A stretch of 64,000 nt of DNA from Oscillospiraceae bacterium. GTDB lineage: Bacteria > Bacillota > Clostridia > Oscillospirales > CAG-272. Shown piece after piece: positions 6,922 through 16,351 of the stretch; the stretch's first letter is position 1, and the number at the start of each line of letters is the position of its first letter. The DNA is taken from NCBI GenBank assembly GCA_015065385.1, contig SVQK01000056.1:186001-250000 (forward strand), in the 5' to 3' direction. A model generated the notes under the pieces. It made no database searches, was not told the DNA's origin, and worked only from the letters and a program-made list of their open reading frames with translations. The position numbers were made by a program, and so were the translations under genes.

Positions 6922-9369
6922 TTACTTCTCCCATCCGTCGAGGAGCCAGACTTCGTCGAGCGGGACGGAGGGATCGGAGGTGGTGTGAATGTTGGAGTAC
7001 GCCAGCGCGAAGAAGACGTCCGAAACGTTCGGAAGATCGCGCAGAAGATCGTGGATCCCGGTGTAAGTCTCGGAGCGGAGAACGACCTGATTTCCGTCAA
7101 AGGCGGCGTAATCGGCGGGCAGACCCAGCGCGGCGAGAATTTCCGGAACGGATCCGGCATGTTTCATTGCGTCGAAGTCGATCTTTCTCGTTTCAACGGG
7201 CTGGAACTCCTGTTTTTCCTCGCGCCCGAATCCGAACGGCTTTCCGTCGGGAACCGGAATCGGATCGGTCGGTCCCTCGTCCGCGGCGTACCCGACGAAA
7301 TAGGTGTAGCTCATGGGCGGTAAACTGACCGTCAGGACGAGGTTCCCGTTCCGGTCGATGGCCGCTTCTCTGCGGTTCTCAGGGAGGTCGTGTTCGTAGA
7401 GCGCGATGCGGATCCCGCTGTCCGGAGCCTCTTCTGCTTCTTCGAGGCAGTTTTCCAGATTTTGGGGGTAGGAGGGCGGCCAGGAACCGAAGGAGGGGAT
7501 CTTCACCTCGTCGAAGCTGCCGGACTGCGGGGCGGTGTGCGGGCGGTCCAGTCCGGTGAGTCCGGTGTAGAAAGCGGGGAGCAGGAAGGTCTTCGTCCGC
7601 TCCTCCTTCGTCTGATTGCAGACCATGAGGAAGAGCCGGTCCGGCGTGTCGCAGTTTTCCTGCAGGATCACGTCCATATCCTCGGCGACGGAGAGATCGG
7701 CCGTGGCCTTCGGCGGATAGGCGTGAACCGTGTTGGAGTTGAGCAGCTTTTTGTGCCGCCGGATCACGGAGGTCCAGTATTTCACAACAGCGCGGCACGC
7801 CTCGGTGTCGTAGAGCCGCTTTCCTCTCACGCAAGGCCACACGCCGGACGCCGCGGCCTCGGCCAGAGCCCAGTCGTACTCTGCAAGGTTTTCCGTCAGC
7901 GGTTCGAATTTCGCTGCCGCGCCTCCTCCATGGTATTCTTCGACCGGGAGGAATCCCCAGCCCATGGACGGGATCTTGTGGTAGGTGCCCATGTAGTTGT
8001 AGATCCGGTTCAGCAGGATCTGCGTGCGGCGGGGCTGGCTGAACCCGATTTCCTCGTATCCGACCGCGCATTTGTTCGTGCCGGAGAGATAGAACCAGTC
8101 GGGGGTGTTGACGTAGATCCCGAGGTTTTTCAGCCGGATATAGATCTCCACCGTGGAGCGGAGCCACTGCATATACCGGGAGTCGGAGAAGCCCTTGTGC
8201 AAATGCTCCGTCTGTCCGGGCCGGTTCCCGGTGCAGGTGTTGAAGTGATACGGTCCGTCGATCTCGATGAAATCCGATCCCGTCCTGTCGAGGAAGTTCA
8301 CCACGCGGTTCCAGTAATCCTTCGACCATTTGGTGCAGAGGCAGCGCGAGATCTGATTGTGATCTCCGTTTGTCGCGCAGTCGTGATTCATGGGCCTGTA
8401 GTCCCGGATGAGGGCGAGGGTGTAGCCTCCGACGGCGATACCGCGGCTGTGGATGTAGTCGTAGTCCTTCTTCACCCGTTCGATGTAGGCGGGATCCTCG
8501 TTTTCGACGTCGATCCCGGAGGCGAAGGACAGGATGATCATGTCAAATCCCACGTCAGCGAGCATGTCGGCGGTATCGCGCAGGACCTGGCTCTCGTCGG
8601 AGATCAGGTGGATGAACAGCGGCGCCTCCGAGACCCACGGAGCGACGCGGCGGTACATGTTCTGAATCTCGTTCATCCGGTGGTCGAAGCTGACGCTCTG
8701 GCAGTACAGCTCGTACACCTGCATGCCGCGGAAGGTCTCGCCCGGATTCAGATCGTAGTCCGGCCCCATATCGAAATGCGCGGACACCAGATCCCCTTCG
8801 CGGAAAATCGAAGTCCCATGGTTGAATCCCGTTCCGTTGCTTCCCGTGTAATCCGATTCGAGATAGAACCGGAGCGCGCCGTCTTCGTTCAGCCGGAGGG
8901 CTTCGGTCTCGGCGGTGTTCACGGTGACGGTCTTCTCCCCATTGTTTTTCACATAGAGGGATTTGCGCAGGATGGGCATATCGTCGAAGATCTCATAGAT
9001 CACCGTGATTTCCAGTGTTCCGCGGGTATAGACAACCTCGGCGGTTTTCCCCGGCGCGGGATAGGGATAGGGGTGCGTGTTGTATGGGCGGGGCGTATAG
9101 TCGAATTTGGCAATGGTCTGCCGTCCTTCCCGAATCCGGAACTCACAGGGACCTTCGAACGGACAGAACGTGCCGTCCGCCGTGATCGAACCCTCGCGGA
9201 CCGGAGCGGACAGAGCCTCGCATCCGTCCCCGTCTTTGAGGGAAACGGTGATCCCGGCTTTTCGGTCGATGACGCGGCGGAGATAGCGGTTTTCGAGAAT
9301 CAGCGCGTCTTCCGTCAAAACGGCGGAGGACGGCGCGTGTGTTTGTTCCAGCACCCAGAACGGAGTCAT
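6922..9369 (-). CDS. TIM-barrel glycoside hydrolase, alpha-galactosidase-like
   Basis: An 815-residue cytoplasmic-type protein without a signal peptide. I chose ATG 9367-9369 because AAAGGAAA lies a few bases upstream; a longer frame to 9435 lacks a ribosome site. The N-terminal third looks like the beta-sandwich of clan GH-D enzymes (FYLESDYTGSNGTGFNHG). The middle forms a TIM barrel with FIHLISDESQ, GFDMIILSFASG, GIAVGGYTLAL and the acidic strand end FIEIDGPYH, where the nucleophile would sit. The C-terminus is another beta domain. I cannot fix the CAZy family (GH36-like is my best guess). It lies downstream of a sugar-binding lipoprotein on the same strand, in line with use of an imported oligosaccharide. 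Confidence 0.6.
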   Translation of the reverse strand: MTPFWVLEQTHAPSSAVLTEDALILENRYLRRVIDRKAGITVSLKDGDGCEALSAPVREGSITADGTFCPFEGPCEFRIREGRQTIAKFDYTPRPYNTHPYPYPAPGKTAEVVYTRGTLEITVIYEIFDDMPILRKSLYVKNNGEKTVTVNTAETEALRLNEDGALRFYLESDYTGSNGTGFNHGTSIFREGDLVSAHFDMGPDYDLNPGETFRGMQVYELYCQSVSFDHRMNEIQNMYRRVAPWVSEAPLFIHLISDESQVLRDTADMLADVGFDMIILSFASGIDVENEDPAYIERVKKDYDYIHSRGIAVGGYTLALIRDYRPMNHDCATNGDHNQISRCLCTKWSKDYWNRVVNFLDRTGSDFIEIDGPYHFNTCTGNRPGQTEHLHKGFSDSRYMQWLRSTVEIYIRLKNLGIYVNTPDWFYLSGTNKCAVGYEEIGFSQPRRTQILLNRIYNYMGTYHKIPSMGWGFLPVEEYHGGGAAAKFEPLTENLAEYDWALAEAAASGVWPCVRGKRLYDTEACRAVVKYWTSVIRRHKKLLNSNTVHAYPPKATADLSVAEDMDVILQENCDTPDRLFLMVCNQTKEERTKTFLLPAFYTGLTGLDRPHTAPQSGSFDEVKIPSFGSWPPSYPQNLENCLEEAEEAPDSGIRIALYEHDLPENRREAAIDRNGNLVLTVSLPPMSYTYFVGYAADEGPTDPIPVPDGKPFGFGREEKQEFQPVETRKIDFDAMKHAGSVPEILAALGLPADYAAFDGNQVVLRSETYTGIHDLLRDLPNVSDVFFALAYSNIHTTSDPSVPLDEVWLLDGWEK

Positions 9370-9449
9370 GGCGGTTTCCTTTCCGATGGTGAAATGTTCC
9401 GAATCAAGTTTACAGGAAACGGACGGAAAAGTCAAGGAGAAATGAAAGA

Positions 9450-9485
9450 ATCCCGCGGAGAACTCTTTGCGGGAGTCCGCGGGAT
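9450..9485 (-). terminator. Hairpin between the binding-protein gene and the glycosidase gene
   Basis: ATCCCGCGGA pairs with TCCGCGGGAT; on the minus strand the stem is followed by TTCTTTCATTT. It could end or attenuate transcription after the solute-binding protein gene. The T tract is broken, so strength is uncertain. Confidence 0.6.
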
Positions 9486-9506
9486 CGTACGGTCTGCGCG
9501 AGAAGA

Positions 9507-11012
9507 TCAGCCGCCCTGCTCCGGCGTGCTTTCGATTTCCCGATAGGCATCGATCATCTTGTCGATCGTTTTGGTGATGACCTTGGAGCGGGATTTGACG
9601 GCGGAGGCAAGGTCCTTATTGTTGTTGTAGAACATCGCCACCACAAAGGTGTCGCGGATCGAATCCACCATGATGGTGTCGCCGAAGTCCACGATCCGGT
9701 GCTCCAGATAGACGTCGATCATCGCGGAGGAATCCTCGTCCCGGGCGAACTTGGATTTCAGCGCGATGTCCTTGTAGGCGGGAACGACGCTGTTGAAGGA
9801 TTCGCAGTTCAGGGCTTCGAGCACAATGGAGGACATTTCCGGACTCGGCACGGTGACCGGGATCACGGAGGCGTCGTAGAAGGAGATCCGGCTGTAGTAG
9901 TCGGCCTGATTCTCGTCGAACTTCGGGAAGGGCACGATGCCGAAGTCGTAGTCCATGTCGCGGAGGGATTCGATGTAGTAGAAGATCGTGGCGAGGAAGA
10001 GTCCCTGATTGTTGCGGAACATATCGTGGTATTCCACAGCCTCGTTCGTGGTGTCGTTCGTGAGATACCACGCGTTGTTGTCGTTCAGCACGGCGAAGGT
10101 CTTTTCGAACACGGAGAGGAAGTGCTCGTCGGTGTTCATCGTGAGAACCGGGATGTTGTCCGCGTTCTTCGAGATGTACCACGCGCCGCCGGCGGGAAGG
10201 AACGCGCAGTGCAGGAATTTGCATGTGCCGAGCGCGCCCCACTGATCGCTGTTGTTCAGTACGCCGTCGCCGTCGAGATCCATCGTGACGGACGAAGCCA
10301 TGGTCCCGAACAGATCGAAGGTCCACTTGCCCTCCCGCACCGTCGCATACAGATCGTCGAACTGATACCGGGCGAAGAGATCCTTGTTGAACAGCAGGAC
10401 GTCCATGAAGTCGATCGTGGTCAGGTTCGCCGATCCGATCGCCGTGAAATACCGGTTACCGACCGCGATCATACGGGTCAGTTCGTCGTCCCAGTAGGGC
10501 TTGTCGAGCTTGATGTACTCCATCTTGCTGATGTCGAAGCACATGCTCTTCTGCGCCATCTTGTCCGCGGCGGTACACCGGACGTTCATGAGGGAAAAGG
10601 TGTCGTCCCCGGACTGGACGTTGTTCTGCGCCATGATTTCGTCGGAATAGACGGTCTCGGTGAACGCGATGTTGAACCGGTCCGCGGTTTTCAGATTCCG
10701 CTCGTAGATCGCGTCGTTGAGGACCTCACCGGTCATCTCCTCGGCAAGATAGGCGTAGTGGGTGGTGTTGGAGCGGGTGTAGATGTTGAAGGCGGCTCCG
10801 TCGTAGTTCCGCTCGGGCAGATCGTCCGTGACCGTCTCCGGCTCGTCGGGTTCGGCTTCGGCGGCGCTGCCCGGATCGGCGGATGAGGCCGCGCTGTTCT
10901 GCGAGGCGGGCGCGTCTTCGGCGGCGTTTTCCGTCTGCTGCGAGCAGGAGGAGAGCACGGGGAGCGCGCACGTCAGCAGCGCGAGAAGAAGGGCGGCTGT
11001 TTTTTGTCTCAT
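9507..11012 (-). CDS. Extracellular solute-binding lipoprotein of a sugar ABC transporter
   Basis: A 501-residue lipoprotein. It has a signal peptide with lipobox VLSSC (Cys about residue 23), then an acidic low-complexity linker (to about 65), then a periplasmic-binding-protein fold of family 1 (sugar type). Visible blocks are FNIAFTETVYSDEIMAQNNV, a central DLDGDGVLNNSDQWG segment resembling a calcium-binding loop, and the Trp/Tyr-rich GGAWYISKN segment. No permease genes are adjacent, so the transporter partner is elsewhere. It has its own promoter and an AGAGGT ribosome site, and the glycosidase follows downstream, suggesting linked oligosaccharide uptake and breakdown. Confidence 0.85.
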   Translation of the reverse strand: MRQKTAALLLALLTCALPVLSSCSQQTENAAEDAPASQNSAASSADPGSAAEAEPDEPETVTDDLPERNYDGAAFNIYTRSNTTHYAYLAEEMTGEVLNDAIYERNLKTADRFNIAFTETVYSDEIMAQNNVQSGDDTFSLMNVRCTAADKMAQKSMCFDISKMEYIKLDKPYWDDELTRMIAVGNRYFTAIGSANLTTIDFMDVLLFNKDLFARYQFDDLYATVREGKWTFDLFGTMASSVTMDLDGDGVLNNSDQWGALGTCKFLHCAFLPAGGAWYISKNADNIPVLTMNTDEHFLSVFEKTFAVLNDNNAWYLTNDTTNEAVEYHDMFRNNQGLFLATIFYYIESLRDMDYDFGIVPFPKFDENQADYYSRISFYDASVIPVTVPSPEMSSIVLEALNCESFNSVVPAYKDIALKSKFARDEDSSAMIDVYLEHRIVDFGDTIMVDSIRDTFVVAMFYNNNKDLASAVKSRSKVITKTIDKMIDAYREIESTPEQGG

Positions 11013-11050
11013 GATAAACCTCTATTTTTGAATGAATGAAAGATAATGAA

Positions 11051-11079
11051 ATTATAGCACACTATGAAGGATAAATCAA
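11051..11079 (-). promoter_or_regulatory. Promoter of the solute-binding protein gene
   Basis: On the minus strand: TTGATT, 17 bp, TATAAT. It is divergent from the promoter at 11193-11221, about 110 bp away. Confidence 0.75.
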
Positions 11080-11192
11080 GAAGCGAAGATGAATTTTTAC
11101 ATCTTTCGGCGGGCTTTTATCAAATTCCGGGGACAGATCCTGAGAAGGGGAAATGAACGGTTCTTTTTTCATCTTTCGTTCATATTTCCTCC

Positions 11193-11221
11193 TTGTTTCC
11201 GGGGAGAACTTCCCATATAAT
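11193..11221 (+). promoter_or_regulatory. Promoter of the DegT-type aminotransferase gene
   Basis: TTGTTT, 17 bp, TATAAT; the -35 box is weak and the -10 box perfect. Confidence 0.65.
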
Positions 11222-11300
11222 ACAATTGAATCGCCGGATCGATTCCCGGATCCGGCAGAACCGCCGTCGAACGACGCACAGAGCAGGAAAAGGAGGCAGT

Positions 11301-12620
11301 ATGGAACAGCTTGCGCTATTGGGCGGAACGCCCGTCCTGACAGCCGAACCGGAGGAGCTCTTCCGGTGGCCGATCATGGGGCAGGAGGACTATGACGCCG
11401 CCATGGACGTGGTCGTGAACAACAAGTTCTCGGGGACCGACATCACGGAGAAGTTTCAGGGGGAGTTCGCCGCGTGGCAGGGGGTAAAGTACGCCATCGC
11501 CTACTGCAACGGAACCATGTCCCTGACCGCCGCCATGTTTGCCGTCGGACTCGGACACGGGGACGAGATCATCTGCCCGACCAAGACCTACTGGGGGAGC
11601 GTTTCGCAGGCGGTCAACTTCGGCGCGTCCCCTGTCTTCTGCAACATCAACGAGATGCTGAGCATGGATCCCGCAGACCTCGAGCGGTGCATCACGCCCC
11701 GGACCCGCGCGATCATGGTCGTGCATTATTTCGGGTATCCCTGCGATATGGACGCGATCATGGCCGTGGCGAAGAAGCACGGGCTCCGGGTGATCGAGGA
11801 CGTCTCCCACGCGCAGGGAGGACTCTATAAGGGCAAAAAACTCGGAACCTTCGGCGACGTCGCGGCCATGTCCCTCATGAGCGGGAAATCCTTCGCCGCG
11901 GGTGAGCTCGGGATCCTTGTCACGGACGACCGGGAACTCTACGAGCGGGCGATGGCTTTCGGACACTACGAGCGGAACAACGGTCGGTACATCACGGAGT
12001 CGGAGGACCTGAAACCCTACTACCATATCGCGCTCGGCGGGATGAAGGGACGGGCGAATCAGCTCTGCTCCGCGCTGGCCCGCGTACAGCTCAAATACTA
12101 CGACGAGCGGTGCGCCGAGATCCGGCGGGCGATGAACCGCTTCTGGGATTCCCTCGGAGGTCTGCCGGGGATCTATGCCATCCGCGTGGACGAATCGACG
12201 GGATCCAATATGGCGGGCTGGTATTCCGCGCAGGGCGGGTACCGGGCGTCGGAGCTGGGCGGGCTGTCCGTCGGGCGCTTCTGCGAGGCGGTCCGGGCGG
12301 AGGGCTATTCCGGATGCTGGAGCGGCGGGAACTTCTGCCTGCATACGCATCCCTTCTTCAAGACCTTCGATCTGCGTCACGAAGGCACCCCTTCCCGTAT
12401 CGTGTACAACGACCGGGACGTGCGGGAGGACGACGCGCTCTGCAAACCATCCGAATCCATCGACTGCTATAACGTCCCGTGGTTCAAGCACTATGATCCC
12501 GAGTGGATCGACCGGTACGCTGCCGCCTTCCGCAAGGTCGTCGAGAATCACGAACTGCTACTCGAAGCGGATCGGAACAAAGCCCGGGACGGCCGCTGGT
12601 ACGGACTCGGAAACGCATAA
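11301..12620 (+). CDS. DegT/DnrJ/EryC1/StrS family PLP-dependent aminotransferase
   Basis: A 439-residue PLP enzyme of fold type I; ATG 11301 follows AGGAGG by four bases. The N-terminus (ALLGGTPV) is typical of this family. Cofactor-binding stretches include YCNGTMSLTAAMFA, EIICPTKTYWGS, VVHYFGYPCDMDAI and VIEDVSHAQGG with the Asp that holds the pyridine nitrogen. The Schiff-base Lys is expected in MSLMSGKSFAAGELG (about residue 196). Family members aminate keto-sugars, or in related branches act as dehydratases or have a scyllo-inosamine-type role. It stands alone between divergent genes for carbohydrate processing, so the substrate is not evident. Confidence 0.85.
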   Translation: MEQLALLGGTPVLTAEPEELFRWPIMGQEDYDAAMDVVVNNKFSGTDITEKFQGEFAAWQGVKYAIAYCNGTMSLTAAMFAVGLGHGDEIICPTKTYWGSVSQAVNFGASPVFCNINEMLSMDPADLERCITPRTRAIMVVHYFGYPCDMDAIMAVAKKHGLRVIEDVSHAQGGLYKGKKLGTFGDVAAMSLMSGKSFAAGELGILVTDDRELYERAMAFGHYERNNGRYITESEDLKPYYHIALGGMKGRANQLCSALARVQLKYYDERCAEIRRAMNRFWDSLGGLPGIYAIRVDESTGSNMAGWYSAQGGYRASELGGLSVGRFCEAVRAEGYSGCWSGGNFCLHTHPFFKTFDLRHEGTPSRIVYNDRDVREDDALCKPSESIDCYNVPWFKHYDPEWIDRYAAAFRKVVENHELLLEADRNKARDGRWYGLGNA

Positions 12621-12631
12621 CGGAACGAAAA

Positions 12632-12684
12632 AGCTCTCCGACCTTGAACCGGACCGGAATCCGGAGATCGGAGAGCTGTTTTTA
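12632..12684. terminator. Terminator between convergent genes
   Basis: AGCTCTCCGA and TCGGAGAGCT form a 10-bp stem followed by GTTTTTATT on the plus strand; on the minus strand the stem is followed by TTTTTCG, so it can serve both convergent genes. Confidence 0.85.
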
Positions 12685-12695
12685 TTCCGACGGAA

Positions 12696-14507
12696 TCAGA
12701 GCGATTTTCCTTCGTCTCTTGCCTTCTGCCTGATCGCGATGTAGCCGAGCAGGCCGCCCCAGTGGTAGAAGTTGTTGCTGTTGGGCTTGTCGCATCCCTC
12801 GCCGTCGTAGCCGCTGTAGTTCTCATGGACGTGGCCGTGCTCCTCCCATTCCTTCAGGAGCACCCGGCGGGAGGATTCGGCGAGCAGGCGCATTTCGTCC
12901 TCCATCCCGGCCTCGGTCAGAGCTTCGTACACCAGATAGTTCATCGGAGCCCAGATCCGTCCGCGCCAGTAGTCCTGATCGGGGAACGCGGGATCGGAGC
13001 GGGAGATGGAGGGGAGCATGAACGGCCCGCCCAGCTCGTCCGGGTTGCGGAGATAGCGTTCGGACATGGACTTCTTCTGTTCCGGCGTGACGTCCTGGGA
13101 GAAGAGACTGTAAAGGTTGGTCGGGGAGATCCGGTGGCTGAACTGTCCTGTCACCGCGTCCCGGTTCTCGTAGATCCCGGTCTCGGGATTCCAGAGGGTC
13201 GCCATGGCGCGCTCGGTCTCCTCCAACCGCTCCTTCAGCACAGGGATCGCGTCGGTCTCCCCGGCGATTTCCGCGAGCCGGATCAGACAGCGGCAGTCCT
13301 CGATGTACAGCCCGGTCAGGCCGACGTCGGAAAGGAGCATGATCTGCCGCTCCGGATCGAAGGCCGCGCCGTCGTACATCGGGGAGTTGTCGAGCCCGGA
13401 TTCGAATTTCGCTCCTTGGAGATCGCCGACGCTGTTCAGCTCGAAGTGGGATCCGTTCCGCGGCTTGTATTTCTCGGAGCCCCAGCACAGCGTCCCGTCA
13501 GGCAGCGTCCGATGTTCGCGGAACCAGGTGTTCCAGCGGTACAGGGTGGGGAAGAGTTCCTTCACGACCCAGTCATCCCGGAACCGTTCCCAGAGCCGCA
13601 GGACCACCAGCGATCCGACGGGCGGCTGCGACCGGTCACGGCTCTTGTTGTCGTCGGAGGAACCGAAGTTCGGGACAAAACCGTCCTCCGTCACCTCGTT
13701 CGTGATGGCGAAGGCGTTGAGATAGGCCAGCTCCGGACTGCCGAACTGACTCATGAGCGCGGCGAAATAGGTGTCCCAGTCAAAGAGGACGTACCCGCCC
13801 CATCCTTCGCTCCACGCCCGGCTGACGGGAGAGCAGATCCGGTCGTGCTCGGGTTCGTAGATCGTGTCCCACGCGAGACAGCTGCGCATGGCCTGATACG
13901 CCCCGGCGTTCTCCCCGTATGCCGCCTCCCCCGCGAGTGCTTTCTCCTTCTCACGGTCCAGCATCGCGCGCACTTCATCTACCGTCGCCGGTACGGTGGA
14001 AACCACGACGGGCCTGTCCAGCGTGACGGCGAGATACGGGCAAAGCGCGTCCGGATAAACATAGGCGTCGCGGTTTCCGGTCGTGTGGATCACGATCGTC
14101 TTTCCGTCCTCGAACGTCCCCCCGATCGTTCCGTCTCGCTGAAAGACGGTTCCCGGTTTGCCCCAGAGAAGCGCGGCCCCGATCACAAGAGCCGGATCCC
14201 GCACCGATTTCCCAGAGGGAGTCACGAGGATGTACTGCTCACCGTTCTGCGCCGTGCTTTCGACGGTGATATCCGTTCCGCCGGCTTTGAAGGTCAGGCT
14301 GGTGTAGGATCCGTCCCAGGTGCGGGAACCGGGCTTTAACCCGTGGTCGCCCACCTTGAGATTCCGGATCAGGGCCGTGTTTCCGAAATCCTTGAAGCCC
14401 AGCCAGACGCAGAATCCGCAGGGCAGCAGCACATGGGCGGTCATGGAGCGCGAATACCATGTGTTCCACCCCCGGTTGGTCTGTTTTCTCAGTTCGTCGT
14501 AGGTCAT
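12696..14507 (-). CDS. GH63-like (alpha/alpha)6-barrel glycoside hydrolase
   Basis: A 603-residue protein without a signal peptide. ATG at 14505-14507 has GAGGTGG in front. Residues about 1-200 form a beta domain. From about 215 on, an (alpha/alpha)6 toroid typical of the GH63/GH37/MGH1 superfamily is visible: YVLFDWDTYFAALM, TEDGFVPNF, QPPVGSLVVLRLW, and near the C-terminus DYWRGRIWAPMNYLVYEAL, HVHENYSGYDGEG and FYHWGGLLGY. Members act on alpha-glucosides or on glucosyl/mannosylglycerate. The Asp in WDTYF and the Glu in HENYS are the likely acid/base pair. Cytoplasmic location suggests breakdown of an imported sugar. Confidence 0.75.
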   Translation of the reverse strand: MTYDELRKQTNRGWNTWYSRSMTAHVLLPCGFCVWLGFKDFGNTALIRNLKVGDHGLKPGSRTWDGSYTSLTFKAGGTDITVESTAQNGEQYILVTPSGKSVRDPALVIGAALLWGKPGTVFQRDGTIGGTFEDGKTIVIHTTGNRDAYVYPDALCPYLAVTLDRPVVVSTVPATVDEVRAMLDREKEKALAGEAAYGENAGAYQAMRSCLAWDTIYEPEHDRICSPVSRAWSEGWGGYVLFDWDTYFAALMSQFGSPELAYLNAFAITNEVTEDGFVPNFGSSDDNKSRDRSQPPVGSLVVLRLWERFRDDWVVKELFPTLYRWNTWFREHRTLPDGTLCWGSEKYKPRNGSHFELNSVGDLQGAKFESGLDNSPMYDGAAFDPERQIMLLSDVGLTGLYIEDCRCLIRLAEIAGETDAIPVLKERLEETERAMATLWNPETGIYENRDAVTGQFSHRISPTNLYSLFSQDVTPEQKKSMSERYLRNPDELGGPFMLPSISRSDPAFPDQDYWRGRIWAPMNYLVYEALTEAGMEDEMRLLAESSRRVLLKEWEEHGHVHENYSGYDGEGCDKPNSNNFYHWGGLLGYIAIRQKARDEGKSL

Positions 14508-14556
14508 GATGCCACCTCGTCCGTCCGATTCGCGGTGAATGCCGCGTTCTTTTGCT

Positions 14557-14585
14557 ATTATACATCGATTTGCGATTCCTGTCAA
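14557..14585 (-). promoter_or_regulatory. Promoter of the GH63-like gene
   Basis: On the minus strand: TTGACA, 17 bp, TATAAT, perfect consensus, about 50 bases upstream of the start codon. Confidence 0.85.
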
Positions 14586-14606
14586 TCCGCTTTTCCCGCG
14601 CTTTTG

Positions 14607-15188
14607 TCAGATTGCCCGCCAGCCCGTCCCTTTGCCCGCGGGATCGATCGTGACTTCATATCCTCCGCCGGGCTTGGGCTGCCATTCGTACCGGTTTTTG
14701 CCCTCCTCCGGGAAAAGCGCGGTCATGATGTGCGCGATCACGCCGCCGTGGGTGACGAGCAGGGTGTCCCTGCCGTCCCGCGAAATCTGCGCGAGTCCGG
14801 AGAGAACGCGGGCTTTCACAAGGTTTCCGCTTTCCCCTCCCGGCGTGACATTGGCCTCGTTGTCGCCCGTGATCCACGCCTGATAGTCCGGGTCGTCCTT
14901 CATCTCCTCGTAGGAGCGCATCTCGAAGGCTCCGAACGCCATTTCCCGGAAATCCGCGTCGGTCTCATGGGGAAGGTCTCCGAAGAGGCAGGCGAGCGTT
15001 TCTTCGCACCGGATCATGCCGCTTGTGAGAACGCGGACTGCGCCCGAAATCTCCGGAAGCGTCCCGCTCTCTCTTTTCTCTGTGAGGGCCAGCCGACCCG
15101 CCTCTGAAAGGGGAAGGTCGGTCGAGCCGCAGTAGAGGTGCTTTTCGTTTGCCTCCGTCAGGCCGTGGCGAATGAGAATCAGTTTCAT
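14607..15188 (-). CDS. cobC: Histidine phosphatase family protein, probable alpha-ribazole phosphatase
   Basis: A 193-residue phosphoglycerate-mutase-like phosphatase. The catalytic His is in LILIRHGLTEAN (residue about 8), further phosphate ligands are in LTSGMIRCEETL and Glu in EMAFGAFE, and the second His is in LLVTHGGVIAHIM. The ATG at 15186-15188 overlaps the previous stop (ATGA), so it is the last gene of the cobalamin operon. In this setting it most likely removes the phosphate from alpha-ribazole-5'-phosphate or from adenosylcobalamin-5'-phosphate. The longer frame upstream of this start only overlaps the neighbouring gene. Confidence 0.8.
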   Translation of the reverse strand: MKLILIRHGLTEANEKHLYCGSTDLPLSEAGRLALTEKRESGTLPEISGAVRVLTSGMIRCEETLACLFGDLPHETDADFREMAFGAFEMRSYEEMKDDPDYQAWITGDNEANVTPGGESGNLVKARVLSGLAQISRDGRDTLLVTHGGVIAHIMTALFPEEGKNRYEWQPKPGGGYEVTIDPAGKGTGWRAI

Positions 15189-15583
15189 TTCAGTCTTTGC
15201 TCCAATCCGCAGAATACCCGCGTCACCGTGTCCGCCTCGGACGCCAGATAGGCGCAGAGACGTCCGGTCATTTCCCGCCATGCTCTCATATCCGCTCCGA
15301 GCGGGACCACGCCGCAGAAAATGTCCGCGCAGATCAGCACGGAATCGCGCCACGATTCCCGGTTCCGCCGGAAAAGCTCCGCGGCGTCGAGCGCTTCGTT
15401 CCGGTTCTCTTCGTTCTGCCGGACGCAGTGGAGGGTGAATTCCTCGAGGCGGTTGATGCAGCGGGATCCGAACGCGATGCTGTCCGTCTCCGTACAGGTA
15501 AAAATGTCTTCATCACGGACGCCGAAGGTCCGTCTGGCGCAGTCCAGCTTGCCCTGATACGCGCCTCCGATGATCAGATCCAT
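15185..15583 (-). CDS. Short CobU-like P-loop protein
   Basis: A 132-residue protein that starts like CobU with a P-loop-like GGAYQGKL and ends like CobU (DIFCGVVPLGADMRAWREMTGR, then ADTVTRVFCGLEQRLK). The middle part of CobU, with the guanylylated His and the DEEM-type helix, is missing, so it is about 50 residues shorter than a normal CobU. It cannot be the standard bifunctional kinase/guanylyltransferase, and a full-length CobU is encoded two genes upstream. ATG 15583 follows AAAGGATGG; its TGA overlaps cobC. Such short CobU-like genes recur in clostridial cob operons; the role is not established. Confidence 0.65.
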   Translation of the reverse strand: MDLIIGGAYQGKLDCARRTFGVRDEDIFTCTETDSIAFGSRCINRLEEFTLHCVRQNEENRNEALDAAELFRRNRESWRDSVLICADIFCGVVPLGADMRAWREMTGRLCAYLASEADTVTRVFCGLEQRLK

Positions 15584-15601
15584 ATGGGTCCATCCTTTCT
15601 T

Positions 15602-16351
15602 TCAGATCAGTGCGAATACGGCGATCCCGCAGAGCTCGCCGACGGTCAGCGCGTAACCCGAGATATCGCCCGACATGCCGTCGAGGGATTTGAACGCCCT
15701 CCGTAGCATCCAGAGGTACCCCGCGATCACCGCGAGAGAGGCGAATCCGGCCTTTCCGAGGAAGACGAATCCGAGCGCGGCCGAAATCGCCAGCACGACG
15801 GACAGCGCGATCACATGGGACCGCTTCACACCGCGCCGGTACGTCCCCGCGTATTCGCTCGTGGAGAGGGGGCGCAGGACCGTGACGCAGAGTCCCGCCG
15901 TCGCCCGGGAGACCGTCGGGATGAGGATCAGGGCGTACAGGTTCGCGTCCTCCTTCGCCGAGAGGAACAGGGAAAACTGGCAGAGGATCAGAAGGATCGC
16001 GGCGATCACGGCGAAGGAACCGACGTTCGGATCCTTCAGAATGCGCCGCCGTTCGTCCAGATCCCGCCACGATTTCACGGCGTCTGTCACGTCGAGGTAC
16101 CCGTCCATGTGCATCCCGCCGGTCACGAGAAAGGGGTAGGCGCAGAGCAGGAACGCGCTCACCGGAGCAGGCGCGTGAAGCAGGCGCAGGACGAACCCGA
16201 GCGCGAACCAGAGAACGCCGATCCAGAGGCCCACGGCGGGCAGAAACAGGGTCATGAGGGGCCGCGCGTCCTCGTCCCATTTTTTATAGGGGCATGGGAT
16301 GGCGCAGAACATGCTCATGCACATCATAAACGCGCGGAAACAGCGGATCAT
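15602..16351 (-). CDS. cobS: Adenosylcobinamide-GDP ribazoletransferase (cobalamin synthase)
   Basis: A 249-residue integral membrane enzyme. It joins adenosylcobinamide-GDP and alpha-ribazole (or its 5'-phosphate) in the last step of cobalamin assembly. The family motif near the N-terminal third is GGMHMDGYLDVTDA (acidic, metal-binding), followed by VGSFAVIA and SRATAGL. About six hydrophobic helices are visible. I chose ATG 16349-16351, which overlaps the cobU stop (ATGA); the upstream frame extends only into cobU. Confidence 0.9.
   Translation of the reverse strand: MIRCFRAFMMCMSMFCAIPCPYKKWDEDARPLMTLFLPAVGLWIGVLWFALGFVLRLLHAPAPVSAFLLCAYPFLVTGGMHMDGYLDVTDAVKSWRDLDERRRILKDPNVGSFAVIAAILLILCQFSLFLSAKEDANLYALILIPTVSRATAGLCVTVLRPLSTSEYAGTYRRGVKRSHVIALSVVLAISAALGFVFLGKAGFASLAVIAGYLWMLRRAFKSLDGMSGDISGYALTVGELCGIAVFALI

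Noticed and set aside
7390-9546. A 718-codon open frame on the plus strand opposite the TIM-barrel glycosidase
   Set aside because: Composition is that of a reverse-strand shadow in GC-rich DNA (Val/Gly/Arg-rich, no motif), and the minus-strand frame has a clear fold, ribosome site and promoter context.
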